DNA from: Oscillospiraceae bacterium
GTDB lineage: Bacteria > Bacillota > Clostridia > Oscillospirales > Oscillospiraceae
NCBI GenBank assembly: GCA_022846075.1
Contig: AP025582.1
Coordinates: forward strand, 992,001 to 1,056,000
Direction of reading: 5' to 3'
DNA: 64,000 nt
Of the stretch, positions 17,220 through 25,593 are shown piece by piece (the first letter of the stretch is position 1; each line of letters opens with the position of its first letter). Both the position numbers and the translations under genes were made by a program. The notes under the pieces are model-generated. The model did no database searches. It saw only the letters and a program-made list of their open reading frames with translations, and had not been told where the DNA came from.

Positions 17220-17283
17220 ATCACTGCGTATCAAAACAGGGAAAATTTAGTTTACATAATTTTAAAATGAAGGAGTGTCGGTC

Positions 17284-18375
17284 ATGTCTATCGGGATCAA
17301 AGCCCCCTGTAAGTACAGCCAGGGGAAGGGGGAGCTCGGGAAGCTGGGGCTCAACGTGAAGAAGATGGGGAACAAGTTTTTCCTCCTCTGCACCGCCAAC
17401 ACCCGTAAGCGGGTGGGGGAGATCATGGAGGAGTCTTTGAAGAGCGTGGAAAAGGAGTATGTTTTCTGCGACTTCAACGGCGAGTGCTCCAAGGCGGAGA
17501 TCAGCCGGGTGATGGAGGAGTTCGAGAAGGCGGGCTGCGACGTGATGGTGGGGGCCGGCGGCGGCAAGGTCATCGACACCGCCAAAGCCGCCGCCGAAAA
17601 CCTGGGGGGCAAGCCGGTGGTTATTATCCCCACCGTGGCCTCCAACGACGCCCCCTGCTCCGGCGTGGCCGTCATCTACAATGAGGAGGGTGTGGTGGTC
17701 AAGGCTCTGCTGACCAAGAAGAACCCCGACCTGGTGCTGGTGGACACCGATATCATCGCCCACGCCCCCGCCCGGCTGCTGGTGGCCGGCATGGGCGACG
17801 CCCTGGCCACCTGGTTCGAGACCCGGGCCTGCAAGCGCTCGGGCGCCAAGAACATGGCCCGGGGCCTGTGCTCCAACACCGCCTACATGATGAGCAAGCT
17901 GTGCTACGACCTGCTGATCCAGGACGGCGTGGCCGCCCTGGAGGCGGTGAAGCGCCAAGAGGCCGATGAGCATCTGGAGAACGTGGTGGAGGCCAGCATC
18001 TACCTCTCCGGCGTGGGCTTTGAGAGCGGCGGCCTGGCCGCCGCCCATGCCGTCAACGACGGCTTCGCCTACGTCCCCGCCGCCCACGGCATGTATCACG
18101 GGGAAAAGGTGGCCTACGGCCTGCTGGTCCAGCTCTTGCTGGAGAAGGCCCCCCAGAGCGAGTGGGACGAGGTGTTCGGCTTCTGCAAGGCCGTGGGCCT
18201 GCCCACCAAGCTGGCCGACCTGGGGGTCACCGAGGTGAAGGAGGAGGAGATCCGCAAGGTGGCCGAGGCCGCCTGCGTCCCCACCCAGTCCACCAAGAAC
18301 GTCCGGGCGGACATCACCCCGGAGGAGGTCTACGAGGCCATCATGAAGGTGGACGAGATCGGCCGTAAGCGCTGA
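17284..18375 (+). CDS. gldA: Glycerol dehydrogenase-like iron-type dehydrogenase
   Basis: A 363-residue group III (iron-type) alcohol dehydrogenase of the glycerol dehydrogenase branch, which interconverts glycerol and dihydroxyacetone with NAD. Visible are the NAD motif VGAGGGKVIDTAKAAAE, TVASNDAPCSG, and metal ligands in GMGDALATWFE (Asp), GGLAAAHAVNDG (His) and AAHGMYHGEKVAYG (His). The ATG at 17284 is preferred over GTG at 17275 because the GTG lies within the AAGGAG ribosome site. Single gene, own promoter and terminator. Confidence 0.9.
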   Translation: MSIGIKAPCKYSQGKGELGKLGLNVKKMGNKFFLLCTANTRKRVGEIMEESLKSVEKEYVFCDFNGECSKAEISRVMEEFEKAGCDVMVGAGGGKVIDTAKAAAENLGGKPVVIIPTVASNDAPCSGVAVIYNEEGVVVKALLTKKNPDLVLVDTDIIAHAPARLLVAGMGDALATWFETRACKRSGAKNMARGLCSNTAYMMSKLCYDLLIQDGVAALEAVKRQEADEHLENVVEASIYLSGVGFESGGLAAAHAVNDGFAYVPAAHGMYHGEKVAYGLLVQLLLEKAPQSEWDEVFGFCKAVGLPTKLADLGVTEVKEEEIRKVAEAACVPTQSTKNVRADITPEEVYEAIMKVDEIGRKR

Positions 18376-18393
18376 GCGCGCGTCAATCATATT

Positions 18394-18437
18394 AAAAGGA
18401 CCGGGCGGATCATTTCGATCCGCCCGGTCCTTTTTAT
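18394..18437 (+). terminator. Bidirectional terminator between gldA and the LysR gene
   Basis: AAAAGGACCGGGCGGATC / GATCCGCCCGGTCCTTTTT with a 6-base loop. A-run and T-run on both sides serve the two convergent genes; the LysR stop lies in its right foot. Confidence 0.9.
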
Positions 18438-19402
18438 GTGTGGAGGGGCGTCCGGCGGGTGGTCTCCTTCAGAAAGCGGTCGGCCGCCTCCTGGATGGAC
18501 CTGACCAGCTCCCGGAGGGCGGGGTACTGGTCGCAGGCCTTCTTGGAGTAGAACAAGAGGAAGTCGCCGTGGGTGATGGGGCTTTGAAGGGGGATGTAGA
18601 TCAGCTCCCGATTGGCGACCCCCTCGTACCGGTTCAGGGCAGGGTAGTAGGAGAGGGCGTAGGCCTCCGGGTGATTGTGGACCAGGTTGATCACGCTGTC
18701 CACGGACTCGACCTGGAGGACCTGGTGGGGGGAGACGGTGGAGATGATGTCGTTCAATATGGGGGTGAGGAAAGCCGGGGAGCAGTCGGGGGGCATCCTG
18801 AGCTCCGGCAGGACGAGATAAAAGGATTTCAGATCCTCCGGCGTCACCGAGCTCCGCTGGGCCAGACGGCTGTTTTTATTGACGAGACAGCCGTACTCGC
18901 CGTGGAACAGGACGATGGGCGGGTTCCCCTGGGCGGCGGTGTACTTCTGGAGCTGCTCGCTCTTTCCGCAGATAAACATGGCGAGGGCCGGTTTCTCCAG
19001 GTCCGGGGTGATATAGCGCTCCGGGATCGCCGTGACGACACAGTTGATGTTGACGTCCGGGTACAGCTTCTTGAACCGCAGGACGATGTCGGGCAGAAGA
19101 AAATTGGGGAAGGAGGCGTGGATGTAGATGTCCACCGTCTGGAGGTCGCGCTCCTTGGAGAGCCCCAGCCAGCCGTTATAATAGGCCAAGATCTGCTTGG
19201 CCTCCGGCAGGATCTTTTTTCCGGCCTCGGTCAGGGCGATCCCAGACCTGTTTCGGGCAAAGAGGGGGACGCCGATCTCATTTTCAAACAGTTTCAGGGC
19301 CTTGGTCAGGCTGGGCTGGGCCACGTACAGCTTTTGGGCGGCTTCGTTGATGGAATGGGATTCCGCCAGGACGACAAAGTATTCCAGCGTTTGCAGTTTC
19401 AA
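18434..19402 (-). CDS. LysR-family transcriptional regulator
   Basis: A 322-residue LysR regulator. The N-terminal HTH is LQTLEYFVVLAESHSINEAAQKLYVAQPSLTKALKLFENEIGVPLFARNRSGIALTEAGKKIL, and an effector-binding domain follows from about 90. The start codon is a TTG behind GGGGGAAAA. It is divergent from the UROD-like / desulfidase / transporter operon, the usual arrangement for LysR activators and their targets, so it probably controls that operon in response to its substrate (inference). Confidence 0.88.
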   Translation of the reverse strand: MKLQTLEYFVVLAESHSINEAAQKLYVAQPSLTKALKLFENEIGVPLFARNRSGIALTEAGKKILPEAKQILAYYNGWLGLSKERDLQTVDIYIHASFPNFLLPDIVLRFKKLYPDVNINCVVTAIPERYITPDLEKPALAMFICGKSEQLQKYTAAQGNPPIVLFHGEYGCLVNKNSRLAQRSSVTPEDLKSFYLVLPELRMPPDCSPAFLTPILNDIISTVSPHQVLQVESVDSVINLVHNHPEAYALSYYPALNRYEGVANRELIYIPLQSPITHGDFLLFYSKKACDQYPALRELVRSIQEAADRFLKETTRRTPLHT

Positions 19403-19548
19403 GGCTTTTCCCCCATTCGACCGTTATAGCTTTTTTTCATATGCGGAATATTTTTATATATTATACAAAACTTTTTCTCTATGATACCCTGAATGTGGCA
19501 GTAATGTCAAATAGAAAATCTCAAAATGAGAAAGGGGTTATCTTAAAA
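19403..19548. promoter_or_regulatory. A+T-rich divergent control region between the LysR gene and its likely target operon
   Basis: This stretch is much richer in A+T than its surroundings (19430-19490: TTTTTTTCATATG, then TATATATTATACAA). It holds T-N11-A-like dyads expected for LysR sites, but no unique operator can be picked by eye. Confidence 0.4.
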
Positions 19549-20565
19549 ATGACGAAGCGTGAAAGATTCATGAACTTCCTGGAGAGCAAGCCCGTGGATC
19601 GTGTCCCCGTCGCCTTTTTCCACCACTTCTGCCCTCCCAATGAGTGGGGCCGGGGCATGGAGAACAGCGAGGCCTTCGAGCGCAACATCATCGGCCACAA
19701 GCTGGCCCGGGAGAAATTTGATCCCGACGTCATCAAGATCATGAACGACACCCTGATGATTATGCCTGTGGACGTCTCCGGCGTCAAGTGCGCCGCCGAC
19801 CTGCGCAACGTCCACGCCCCTTCCCTGGATTCCGACTTCGCCAAGAAGACCCTGGAGCTGACCACCCGGGTGCGGGCCTTCTATGCCGATTCCGACGCCC
19901 CCGTCTACGCCACCGGCTTCTCCCCCTCCATGGTGCTGCGCAACAGCCTGGGCGGCGGCGGCGTCCCCGGTGAGACTGACGAGTCCCGCCTGCTGGGCTA
20001 TATGGCCGAGGACCCCGAGGCCGTGGCCGCCGCCATCCGGAACATCGGTGACGATATCGCCGCCATCAACGAGATGCTCATCAAGCAGGGCGGCGTGGAC
20101 GGCATCTACTTCAGCGTCAGCAACCAGAATGGCTTCTTCACCGACGACTTCTACCGCACCTACGTGGCCCCCGCCGAGCGGGAGGTCATGGCCAAAGCCA
20201 ACAAGCTCAGCAAGATCAACCTCCTGCACATCTGCGGCTACCACGGCCGGGCCAACAACCTGGCCCTCTTCCTGGACTTTGACGCCGCCGCCTACAACAT
20301 CGCCGTTTTCGCCGAGGGCGTGTCCCTCAGCGCCGGCAAGCGCCTTCTGGGCGGCAAGCCCGTCTTCGGCGGCTTCGCCCAGGACACCGTCATCTACAAG
20401 GGCACGAAGGAAGAGGTCAAGGCGGCCACCTGGAAGATCCTGGACGAGTGCGGCCAGATCGGCGTCATGATCGGCGCCGACTGCACCGTCCCCAACGACA
20501 TCGACGACTCACGCCTCAACTGGGTCCGGGAGGCCGCAGAGGAATACGCCGCCAAGGCCAAATGA
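19549..20565 (+). CDS. Uroporphyrinogen decarboxylase (UROD) superfamily protein, MtaA/CmuA-like
   Basis: A 338-residue TIM-barrel protein of the UROD superfamily. It begins MTKRERFMNFLESKPVDRVPVAFF. Unlike true HemE it carries the zinc-thiol methyltransferase signature: His-x-Cys in NLLHICGYHG and a late Cys in GVMIGADCTVP, the H-x-C...C set that binds zinc and a thiol in MtaA/MtbA/CmuA. It is therefore more likely a methyl (or other group) transferase acting on a thiol than a haem enzyme. The ATG at 19549 follows GAAAGGGG. Eight bases separate it from the AAGGAG of the next gene; a cysteine desulfidase-like gene and a transporter follow. Confidence 0.82.
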   Translation: MTKRERFMNFLESKPVDRVPVAFFHHFCPPNEWGRGMENSEAFERNIIGHKLAREKFDPDVIKIMNDTLMIMPVDVSGVKCAADLRNVHAPSLDSDFAKKTLELTTRVRAFYADSDAPVYATGFSPSMVLRNSLGGGGVPGETDESRLLGYMAEDPEAVAAAIRNIGDDIAAINEMLIKQGGVDGIYFSVSNQNGFFTDDFYRTYVAPAEREVMAKANKLSKINLLHICGYHGRANNLALFLDFDAAAYNIAVFAEGVSLSAGKRLLGGKPVFGGFAQDTVIYKGTKEEVKAATWKILDECGQIGVMIGADCTVPNDIDDSRLNWVREAAEEYAAKAK

Positions 20566-20584
20566 TGAAGGAGTGTCCAAAGCT

Positions 20585-21856
20585 ATGCTGAAACCCGACG
20601 TCCAGGCGGCCTTTCTCGCCATTCTCCAGGAGGAGCTGGTGCCCGCCACGGGGTGCACCGAGCCCATCGCCATCGCCTACGCCGCCGCCAAGCTCCACCA
20701 GGTGCTCGGCGCGGCGCCGGAGAAGGTGCTGGCCGAGGTCTCCGGCAACATCCTCAAGAACGTGAAGAGCGTGGTGGTCCCCAACACCGGCGGGCTCAAG
20801 GGCATCAAGGCCGCCATCGCCGTGGGCATCGTGGCCGGCGACGCCGACAAGGAGCTCCAGGTCATCTCCTCGGTGCCCCAGAGCCTCCACGCCGACATCG
20901 CCGCCTATGCCGGCACCACCCCCATTGACATCACCTGTCCCGACACCCCCCACCTGCTGGACATCAAGCTCACCGGCTGGGCCGGGGACCACAGCGCCGC
21001 GGTCCGCATCGCCGACCACCACAGCAACGTGGTGTATCTGGAGAAGGACGGCCAGGTCCTGCTGGAAAAGCCCCTGGCGGGTCCCGCCGCCGGCGGCGGA
21101 GCGGACAAGAGCCTGCTGACCCTCCAGAACATCCTGGACTTCGCCAACGAGGTGGACCTCTCCCTGGTCCGGGAGCTGCTGGACCGGCAAATCCAGTACA
21201 ACAGCGCCATCGCCGAGGAGGGCCTGAAGAACAGCTGGGGGGCCAACATCGGCTCCACCCTGCTGGGCAATTACGGCGACGATATCAAGATCGAGGCCCG
21301 GGCCTGGGCCGCCGCGGGCTCCGACGCCCGGATGAGCGGCTGCGAGATGCCGGTGGTCATCCTCTCCGGCTCCGGGAACCAGGGCATCACCGCCTCCCTG
21401 CCCGTCATCCGCTACGCCAAGCACCTGGGCGCCAGCCAGGAGCAGCTCTACCGGGCCCTGCTGGTGAGCGATTTGGTGACCTGCTACCAGAAGGCGGGCA
21501 TCGGCGTGCTGTCCGCCTACTGCGGCGCTATCAGCGCCGGCGTGGGCGCCGGGGCGGCCATCGCCTACCTCCAGGGCGCCGGCCAGGACGCCATCGCCCA
21601 CACCATCGTCAACGCCGTGGCCATCCTCTCGGGCACCATCTGCGACGGGGCCAAGCCCTCCTGCGCGGCCAAAATCGCCGAGAGCGTGGACGCGGGCATC
21701 CTGGGCTACCAGATGTACCTCAGCGGCCACAACTTCCAGGGCGGCGACGGCATCCTGGGCCCCGATTTGAACAGCACCGTCACCAACGTGGGCGTGCTGG
21801 CCCGGGAGGGCATGCAGGGCACCGACCGCACTATCCTTAAGATCATGACCCAGTAA
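20585..21856 (+). CDS. L-cysteine desulfidase family protein (CyuA/CdsB/UPF0597)
   Basis: A 423-residue protein of the serine dehydratase-alpha / UPF0597 family. Characterised members (archaeal CdsB, E. coli CyuA/YhaM) are oxygen-sensitive [4Fe-4S] enzymes that split L-cysteine into pyruvate, ammonia and sulfide. Likely cluster ligands are the Cys in PATGCTEPIAIAYA near 22 and those in GTICDGAKPSCAAKIA near 360-370. NTGGLKGIKAAIAVG, GSGNQGITASLPV and NFQGGDGILG are conserved. The start is the ATG at 20585 (AAGGAG, 11-base gap); GTG at 20573 overlaps the ribosome site. Followed by a transporter as in cyuPA-type operons. Confidence 0.87.
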   Translation: MLKPDVQAAFLAILQEELVPATGCTEPIAIAYAAAKLHQVLGAAPEKVLAEVSGNILKNVKSVVVPNTGGLKGIKAAIAVGIVAGDADKELQVISSVPQSLHADIAAYAGTTPIDITCPDTPHLLDIKLTGWAGDHSAAVRIADHHSNVVYLEKDGQVLLEKPLAGPAAGGGADKSLLTLQNILDFANEVDLSLVRELLDRQIQYNSAIAEEGLKNSWGANIGSTLLGNYGDDIKIEARAWAAAGSDARMSGCEMPVVILSGSGNQGITASLPVIRYAKHLGASQEQLYRALLVSDLVTCYQKAGIGVLSAYCGAISAGVGAGAAIAYLQGAGQDAIAHTIVNAVAILSGTICDGAKPSCAAKIAESVDAGILGYQMYLSGHNFQGGDGILGPDLNSTVTNVGVLAREGMQGTDRTILKIMTQ

Positions 21857-21920
21857 ATCTCCCCGTGTCTGTCCTGTGTCCGAGTGGATAAGCTCTGTCC
21901 CAGCGGAGAAAGGAGAAATT

Positions 21921-23108
21921 ATGGAAACGAAAGAGAAATCCGGCTTCGCGAAAACATTTTCCATCTGGTTCGGCCTGGGCGCGCTGATGTTCGGTACTTA
22001 CTGCGGGGCCAACATGGCCTCCGGCGTTTACGCCTCCCAGTACATCGTCACCCTGGGCGGCGGCTGGGCCCTGGTTTGGCTGGTCATGTTCTGCGCCATC
22101 ATGTCCTTCTTCTGCGCCACGGGCCTGAATTTCATCCGGGCCTACAAGGTCAATAACTACAACGCCTACTATCTGGCCCTCTACGGAGTCCACAAGCCCG
22201 ACTCCAACCCGGTGCTGAAGAAGGCGGTCACCATCTTCTTCGACATCTACACCATGCTCATGGGCCTGGTCACCACGGCGGCCACCATCGCCCTCTTCGC
22301 CCAGCTCATGAACTCCCTGTTCGGCATTCCCAACTTCATCGCCAGCATCGGGGGCGTGCTTCTCTTCGCAATCCTGACCGTCAACGGCGCTGGCTTCCTG
22401 CGGAAGTTCAACACCATCATGACCATCTCCCTCATCGCCTGCCTGGTGGCCATCATGATCGCCGTCTTTGCCATCCGGGGCGACGTGCTGGCTTCCCAGA
22501 TCGGCAACTTCCAGGAGGGGCCCAACTGGGGCATTACCACCACCACGGCCCATTTCTCCATGTTCCTGTCCTACTGCTTCACCACCTCCAGCTGGGGTTC
22601 TTCCCTGAGCAATTACGCGGACCGGATCCGGAACAAGAAGGACGCCATCGGCTCCGGCATTATGATCGGCCTTCTGGTCACCTCTCTCTTTGTCATGACC
22701 GGCTCCATCGTGCTGCCCTTCATGCCCGACGTGGTGAAGGACTCCGCCCCCATCCTCACCATCTGCCAGCAGTACCTCTCTCCCATTCTCACCGGCGTGT
22801 ACTGGGTGGTCGTGGTTTTCTCCGTGATCTCCACCGCCCCCAGCTTCACCTTCAACTTCTCCAACCGGTGGGCCACCGTTTGGAAGACGGAAAAGCTGAG
22901 CCACCGGGCCAAGTTCTTCATCCTGTCCATGACCTTCCTCCTGGTGTGCTGGTTTATCTCCGGCGTGGGCCTCATCGCCATCGTGCAGAAGGGCTACGTC
23001 ATGCTGGGCAATATCGCCCTCTTTGCCATCGTCATTCCCATGTTTATCTCCATCTACCGGGTCCACAAAAAGGACAAGGCTGAAAAAGAGGCCTCCGGCC
23101 AGGAGTGA
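21921..23108 (+). CDS. YkvI-like amino-acid-type membrane transporter
   Basis: A 395-residue membrane protein with about 10-11 helices and a LeuT-like first helix (GLGALMFGTYCGANMASGVYASQYIVTLGGGW), close to the YkvI / APC-superfamily proteins. NSS/APC-type unwound-helix glycines are visible. It is last in the operon behind the cysteine desulfidase-like enzyme, so the best guess for its cargo is cysteine or an S-substituted amino acid (inference). ATG at 21921 behind GAAAGGAG. A strong terminator follows. Confidence 0.82.
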   Translation: METKEKSGFAKTFSIWFGLGALMFGTYCGANMASGVYASQYIVTLGGGWALVWLVMFCAIMSFFCATGLNFIRAYKVNNYNAYYLALYGVHKPDSNPVLKKAVTIFFDIYTMLMGLVTTAATIALFAQLMNSLFGIPNFIASIGGVLLFAILTVNGAGFLRKFNTIMTISLIACLVAIMIAVFAIRGDVLASQIGNFQEGPNWGITTTTAHFSMFLSYCFTTSSWGSSLSNYADRIRNKKDAIGSGIMIGLLVTSLFVMTGSIVLPFMPDVVKDSAPILTICQQYLSPILTGVYWVVVVFSVISTAPSFTFNFSNRWATVWKTEKLSHRAKFFILSMTFLLVCWFISGVGLIAIVQKGYVMLGNIALFAIVIPMFISIYRVHKKDKAEKEASGQE

Positions 23109-23132
23109 TCCCAGGCAAAGTCCACTGATTAA

Positions 23133-23179
23133 CAAACCGCTGGGCGGCAGGCTTACAAGCCTGCCGCCCAGCGGTTTTC
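23133..23179 (+). terminator. Terminator of the UROD/cyuA/ykvI operon
   Basis: AAACCGCTGGGCGGCAGGC / GCCTGCCGCCCAGCGGTTTT: a 19-bp stem with a TTACAA loop. Confidence 0.9.
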
Positions 23180-23228
23180 CGTCCAATCGGAGCAAAGCGG
23201 CCGAAAACCCGGGGGCCTTGGTATCTAT

Positions 23229-23318
23229 ATCCCGTACATTATCCCGTACATTCCCCGGGGAAAGGGCGGCGGGCCGGAAAAACGGGGGTTTACGGGGGCG
23301 GGCGCGGGGCGGTATAAT
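23229..23318 (+). promoter_or_regulatory. Promoter of the YhcH gene with upstream 12-bp tandem repeat
   Basis: TATAAT at 23313-23318 with a weak -35 (TTTACG, 23289-23294; 18-bp spacer). Upstream, ATCCCGTACATT is repeated twice head to tail (23229-23240, 23241-23252). Direct repeats of this size next to a promoter often bind a regulator. Confidence 0.4.
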
Positions 23319-23348
23319 GGGGGTACCTGAGAAAAGGAGAGTTGAGCC

Positions 23349-23798
23349 ATGATCTACGACACGCTGGAGCATATCAAGCAGTATGAGGACCTTCATCCCA
23401 ACCTGGCCAGGGGCCTTCGGTTCCTGGCGGAGACCGATTTCTCCCAGCTGGCCCCGGGCCGGATCGACATCGACGGAGACGACCTCTACGCCATGGTGCA
23501 GGAGTACACCACCAAGCGTCCCGAGGAGGTCCACCCCGAGGCTCACCGGGCCTATGCCGACATCCAGTATCTCCTGTCCGGTGAGGAACTGATGGGCATC
23601 GCCCCTCTGGAGGCCATGATCCGGGAGATCGAGGCCCGGCCCGAGGGGGACGTGTGGTTCTACGAGGGGGAGACGGTGAAGGTACCCATGGGGGAAGGCC
23701 GCTTCGTGGTAGCCTTTCCCGGGGACGCCCACGCCCCCAGCGTGGCCCCCGGCGACCCCGCCCCGGCCCGGAAGTGCGTGGTGAAGGTAAAGCTGTAA
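23349..23798 (+). CDS. YhcH/YjgK/YiaL family protein (DUF386)
   Basis: A 149-residue cupin-like protein. HRAYADIQYLLSGEELMGIAPLE and FPGDAHAPSVAP are hallmark DUF386 motifs, with His/Glu metal ligands. Members are linked to sugar or sialic-acid use (YhcH/NanQ speeds sugar anomer conversion; EbgC modulates a galactosidase). No sugar genes are next to it, so its substrate is open. Start at 23349 behind AAAAGGAGAG; its own promoter and a terminator bracket it. Confidence 0.88.
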   Translation: MIYDTLEHIKQYEDLHPNLARGLRFLAETDFSQLAPGRIDIDGDDLYAMVQEYTTKRPEEVHPEAHRAYADIQYLLSGEELMGIAPLEAMIREIEARPEGDVWFYEGETVKVPMGEGRFVVAFPGDAHAPSVAPGDPAPARKCVVKVKL

Positions 23799-23814
23799 AC
23801 GCCGGGGCAGAAGG

Positions 23815-23853
23815 AAAAAAGCGGCCCGCGTATATACGCAGGCCGCTTTTCAT
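23815..23853. terminator. Bidirectional terminator
   Basis: AAAAAAGCGGCC, a short inner stem GCGTATATACGC, GGCCGCTTTT: ends the YhcH gene on the plus strand and the small gene at 23850-24050 on the minus strand. Confidence 0.85.
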
Positions 23854-24050
23854 TCTTTTTCAGCGGTCTCCCTGAAGGGGAGGGGGGACTCGGCCAGCGC
23901 GCTGTCAATGAGACGCACCAGTTCCAGCATACTGCGGAAGGGAGCCTTCTCGCCGGAGTTGATCCAGGTCAGCTCGCCCTGCCAGGTGTCGTTCTGGCGG
24001 TCAAGGATCTGGATGAGAAAGGCGGGACGTTCCGTAGGGGCTTTTCGCAT
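23850..24050 (-). CDS. Small conserved hypothetical protein
   Basis: A 66-residue protein, MRKAPTERPAFLIQILDR then QNDTWQGELTWI and FRSMLELVRLIDSALAE. This is a short family that I recognise from clostridia (RQNxTWQG core, LELxxLIxSAL end) but whose role is unknown. GGAAGGAGG precedes the ATG and a terminator follows directly, which supports a real gene. Confidence 0.7.
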   Translation of the reverse strand: MRKAPTERPAFLIQILDRQNDTWQGELTWINSGEKAPFRSMLELVRLIDSALAESPLPFRETAEKE

Positions 24051-24204
24051 GAGAGCCTCCTTCCCGAAGATCGGGTTTTGAAAAATTCAGAAGAAAGCAT
24101 ACCATTTTCCTCACATCTATGATAAAATATTTCATGCGGTTTTGCAAGGCCGCATCTGGGAAATTCAATGAATTTATGAAATATTTAGAAAGGGGTGGGT
24201 TTGG

Positions 24205-25575
24205 ATGAAAAAGAGAGGCGGGATCCGGGCGGCCGCGCTGGCCCTGGCGCTCTCTTTGTCCCTGTCGGGCTGCTTCTTCCGGGGCGCCGACGAGCTCTAT
24301 GCCGTACCCCAGCCCCCCAAGGATTACGAGGCCCTCAAGGTCCGGCTCAGCGAGGTCATCGCCGCCGGAGGCGAGTATGCCGCCCCCCTGTCCGGCGAGC
24401 TGATCCAGACCGTCCAGCTCCAGGACCTTGACGGGGACGGCCAGAAGGAGGCCATCGCCTTTTTCCGCTTTTCCAGCGATGAAAAGCCCCTGAAGATCTA
24501 CATTTTCCGCCAGGTGGGGGAAGAATACGAGGTGCTGACCGTCATCGAGGGGGCGGGCACGGCCATCAACTGCGTGGACTACGTGCAGATGGACGATGAG
24601 CCCTACAAGGAGATCGTGGTCAGCTGGCAGATGAGCGAGCAGGTCCACTCCCTGGCCGCCTACTCCATCGGCCCGGGCGAGGTGGAGGAGTTGCTGCGCA
24701 CCGACTACAACAGCTATAAGCTCTACGACCTGGACCAGGACAACCAGCAGGAGCTGGTGGTCTTCCGCACCCCCACGGACGGCCCGCCCCAGGCGGAGCT
24801 CTACGACTTCCACGGGGTGCTGGGGAAGACCGACACCGCCCCCCTCTCCGGGGGCATCACCGCCGTGGCCGACGGCGGGGTGCAGGCGGGCTATCTGATG
24901 GACTGGGTGCCCGCCCTCTTCGCCGTCTCCACCTACGGCGGGAACGGCACCATCACCGACATCTTCACCTGCCGGGACGGAAAGCTGGAAAACATCACCC
25001 TGGACCCGGACACGGGGGAGAGCCGGGAGACAGTCCAGTTCTACACCCAGGTCACCGGCACCGACATCAACAACGACGGCATCATGGAGCTGCCCCAGCC
25101 CACCCCCCTGGTGGACTATAAGATCACCACGGCCACCCCCAACTTCTGGCTCATCCACTGGCGGCAGTTCGACGCCCAAGGGGAGGCCCACCCGGTGTTC
25201 ACCACCTACCATAACGACCGGGACGGCTGGTATTTCATCCTGCCCGAGACCCTGGGGAACAACCTGACCCTGGCCCGTTCCGACCTGCCCGGCGGCGGCG
25301 AGCGGGCGGTGACCTTCTCCTACTGGGAGGGGGACGAGGCCGTGGAGCCCAAGCCCTTCCTCACCATCTACAAGCTCACCGGGACCAACCGGGTGAGCCG
25401 GGCCAGCCTGCCCGGGCGGTTCGTCCTCTTTCCCGCCGAGGGACTGGCGGGGGCCAACGACGCCAACACCATCTACGCGGCCGAGTTCCGGGAGGGCTGG
25501 GACTGCGGCCTGACGGAGGACGAGGTGCGGGAACGCTTTGCCATCATCAAGACCGATTGGCTTGGAAATAGCTGA
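24205..25575 (+). CDS. Lipoprotein with calcium-loop-like repeats, upstream of a two-component system
   Basis: A 456-residue lipoprotein: signal with lipobox LSLSGC (lipidated Cys 23). The body repeats Asp-rich loops of the FG-GAP/EF-hand-like kind (DLDGDGQKE near 73, DLDQDNQQE near 174, DINNDGIME near 290), which suggest a beta-propeller holding Ca2+. It is the first gene of a three-gene operon with a response regulator (19 bases on) and a sensor kinase, so it may be an outside sensor accessory (inference). The ATG at 24205 is used with GAAAGGGG upstream. Confidence 0.8.
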   Translation: MKKRGGIRAAALALALSLSLSGCFFRGADELYAVPQPPKDYEALKVRLSEVIAAGGEYAAPLSGELIQTVQLQDLDGDGQKEAIAFFRFSSDEKPLKIYIFRQVGEEYEVLTVIEGAGTAINCVDYVQMDDEPYKEIVVSWQMSEQVHSLAAYSIGPGEVEELLRTDYNSYKLYDLDQDNQQELVVFRTPTDGPPQAELYDFHGVLGKTDTAPLSGGITAVADGGVQAGYLMDWVPALFAVSTYGGNGTITDIFTCRDGKLENITLDPDTGESRETVQFYTQVTGTDINNDGIMELPQPTPLVDYKITTATPNFWLIHWRQFDAQGEAHPVFTTYHNDRDGWYFILPETLGNNLTLARSDLPGGGERAVTFSYWEGDEAVEPKPFLTIYKLTGTNRVSRASLPGRFVLFPAEGLAGANDANTIYAAEFREGWDCGLTEDEVRERFAIIKTDWLGNS

Positions 25576-25593
25576 CGGGAAAGGAGAATCCGC

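Noticed and set aside
19549-20565. True uroporphyrinogen decarboxylase HemE
   Set aside because: It has the zinc-thiol His-x-Cys...Cys set, lacks HemE hallmark segments and no haem genes are near.
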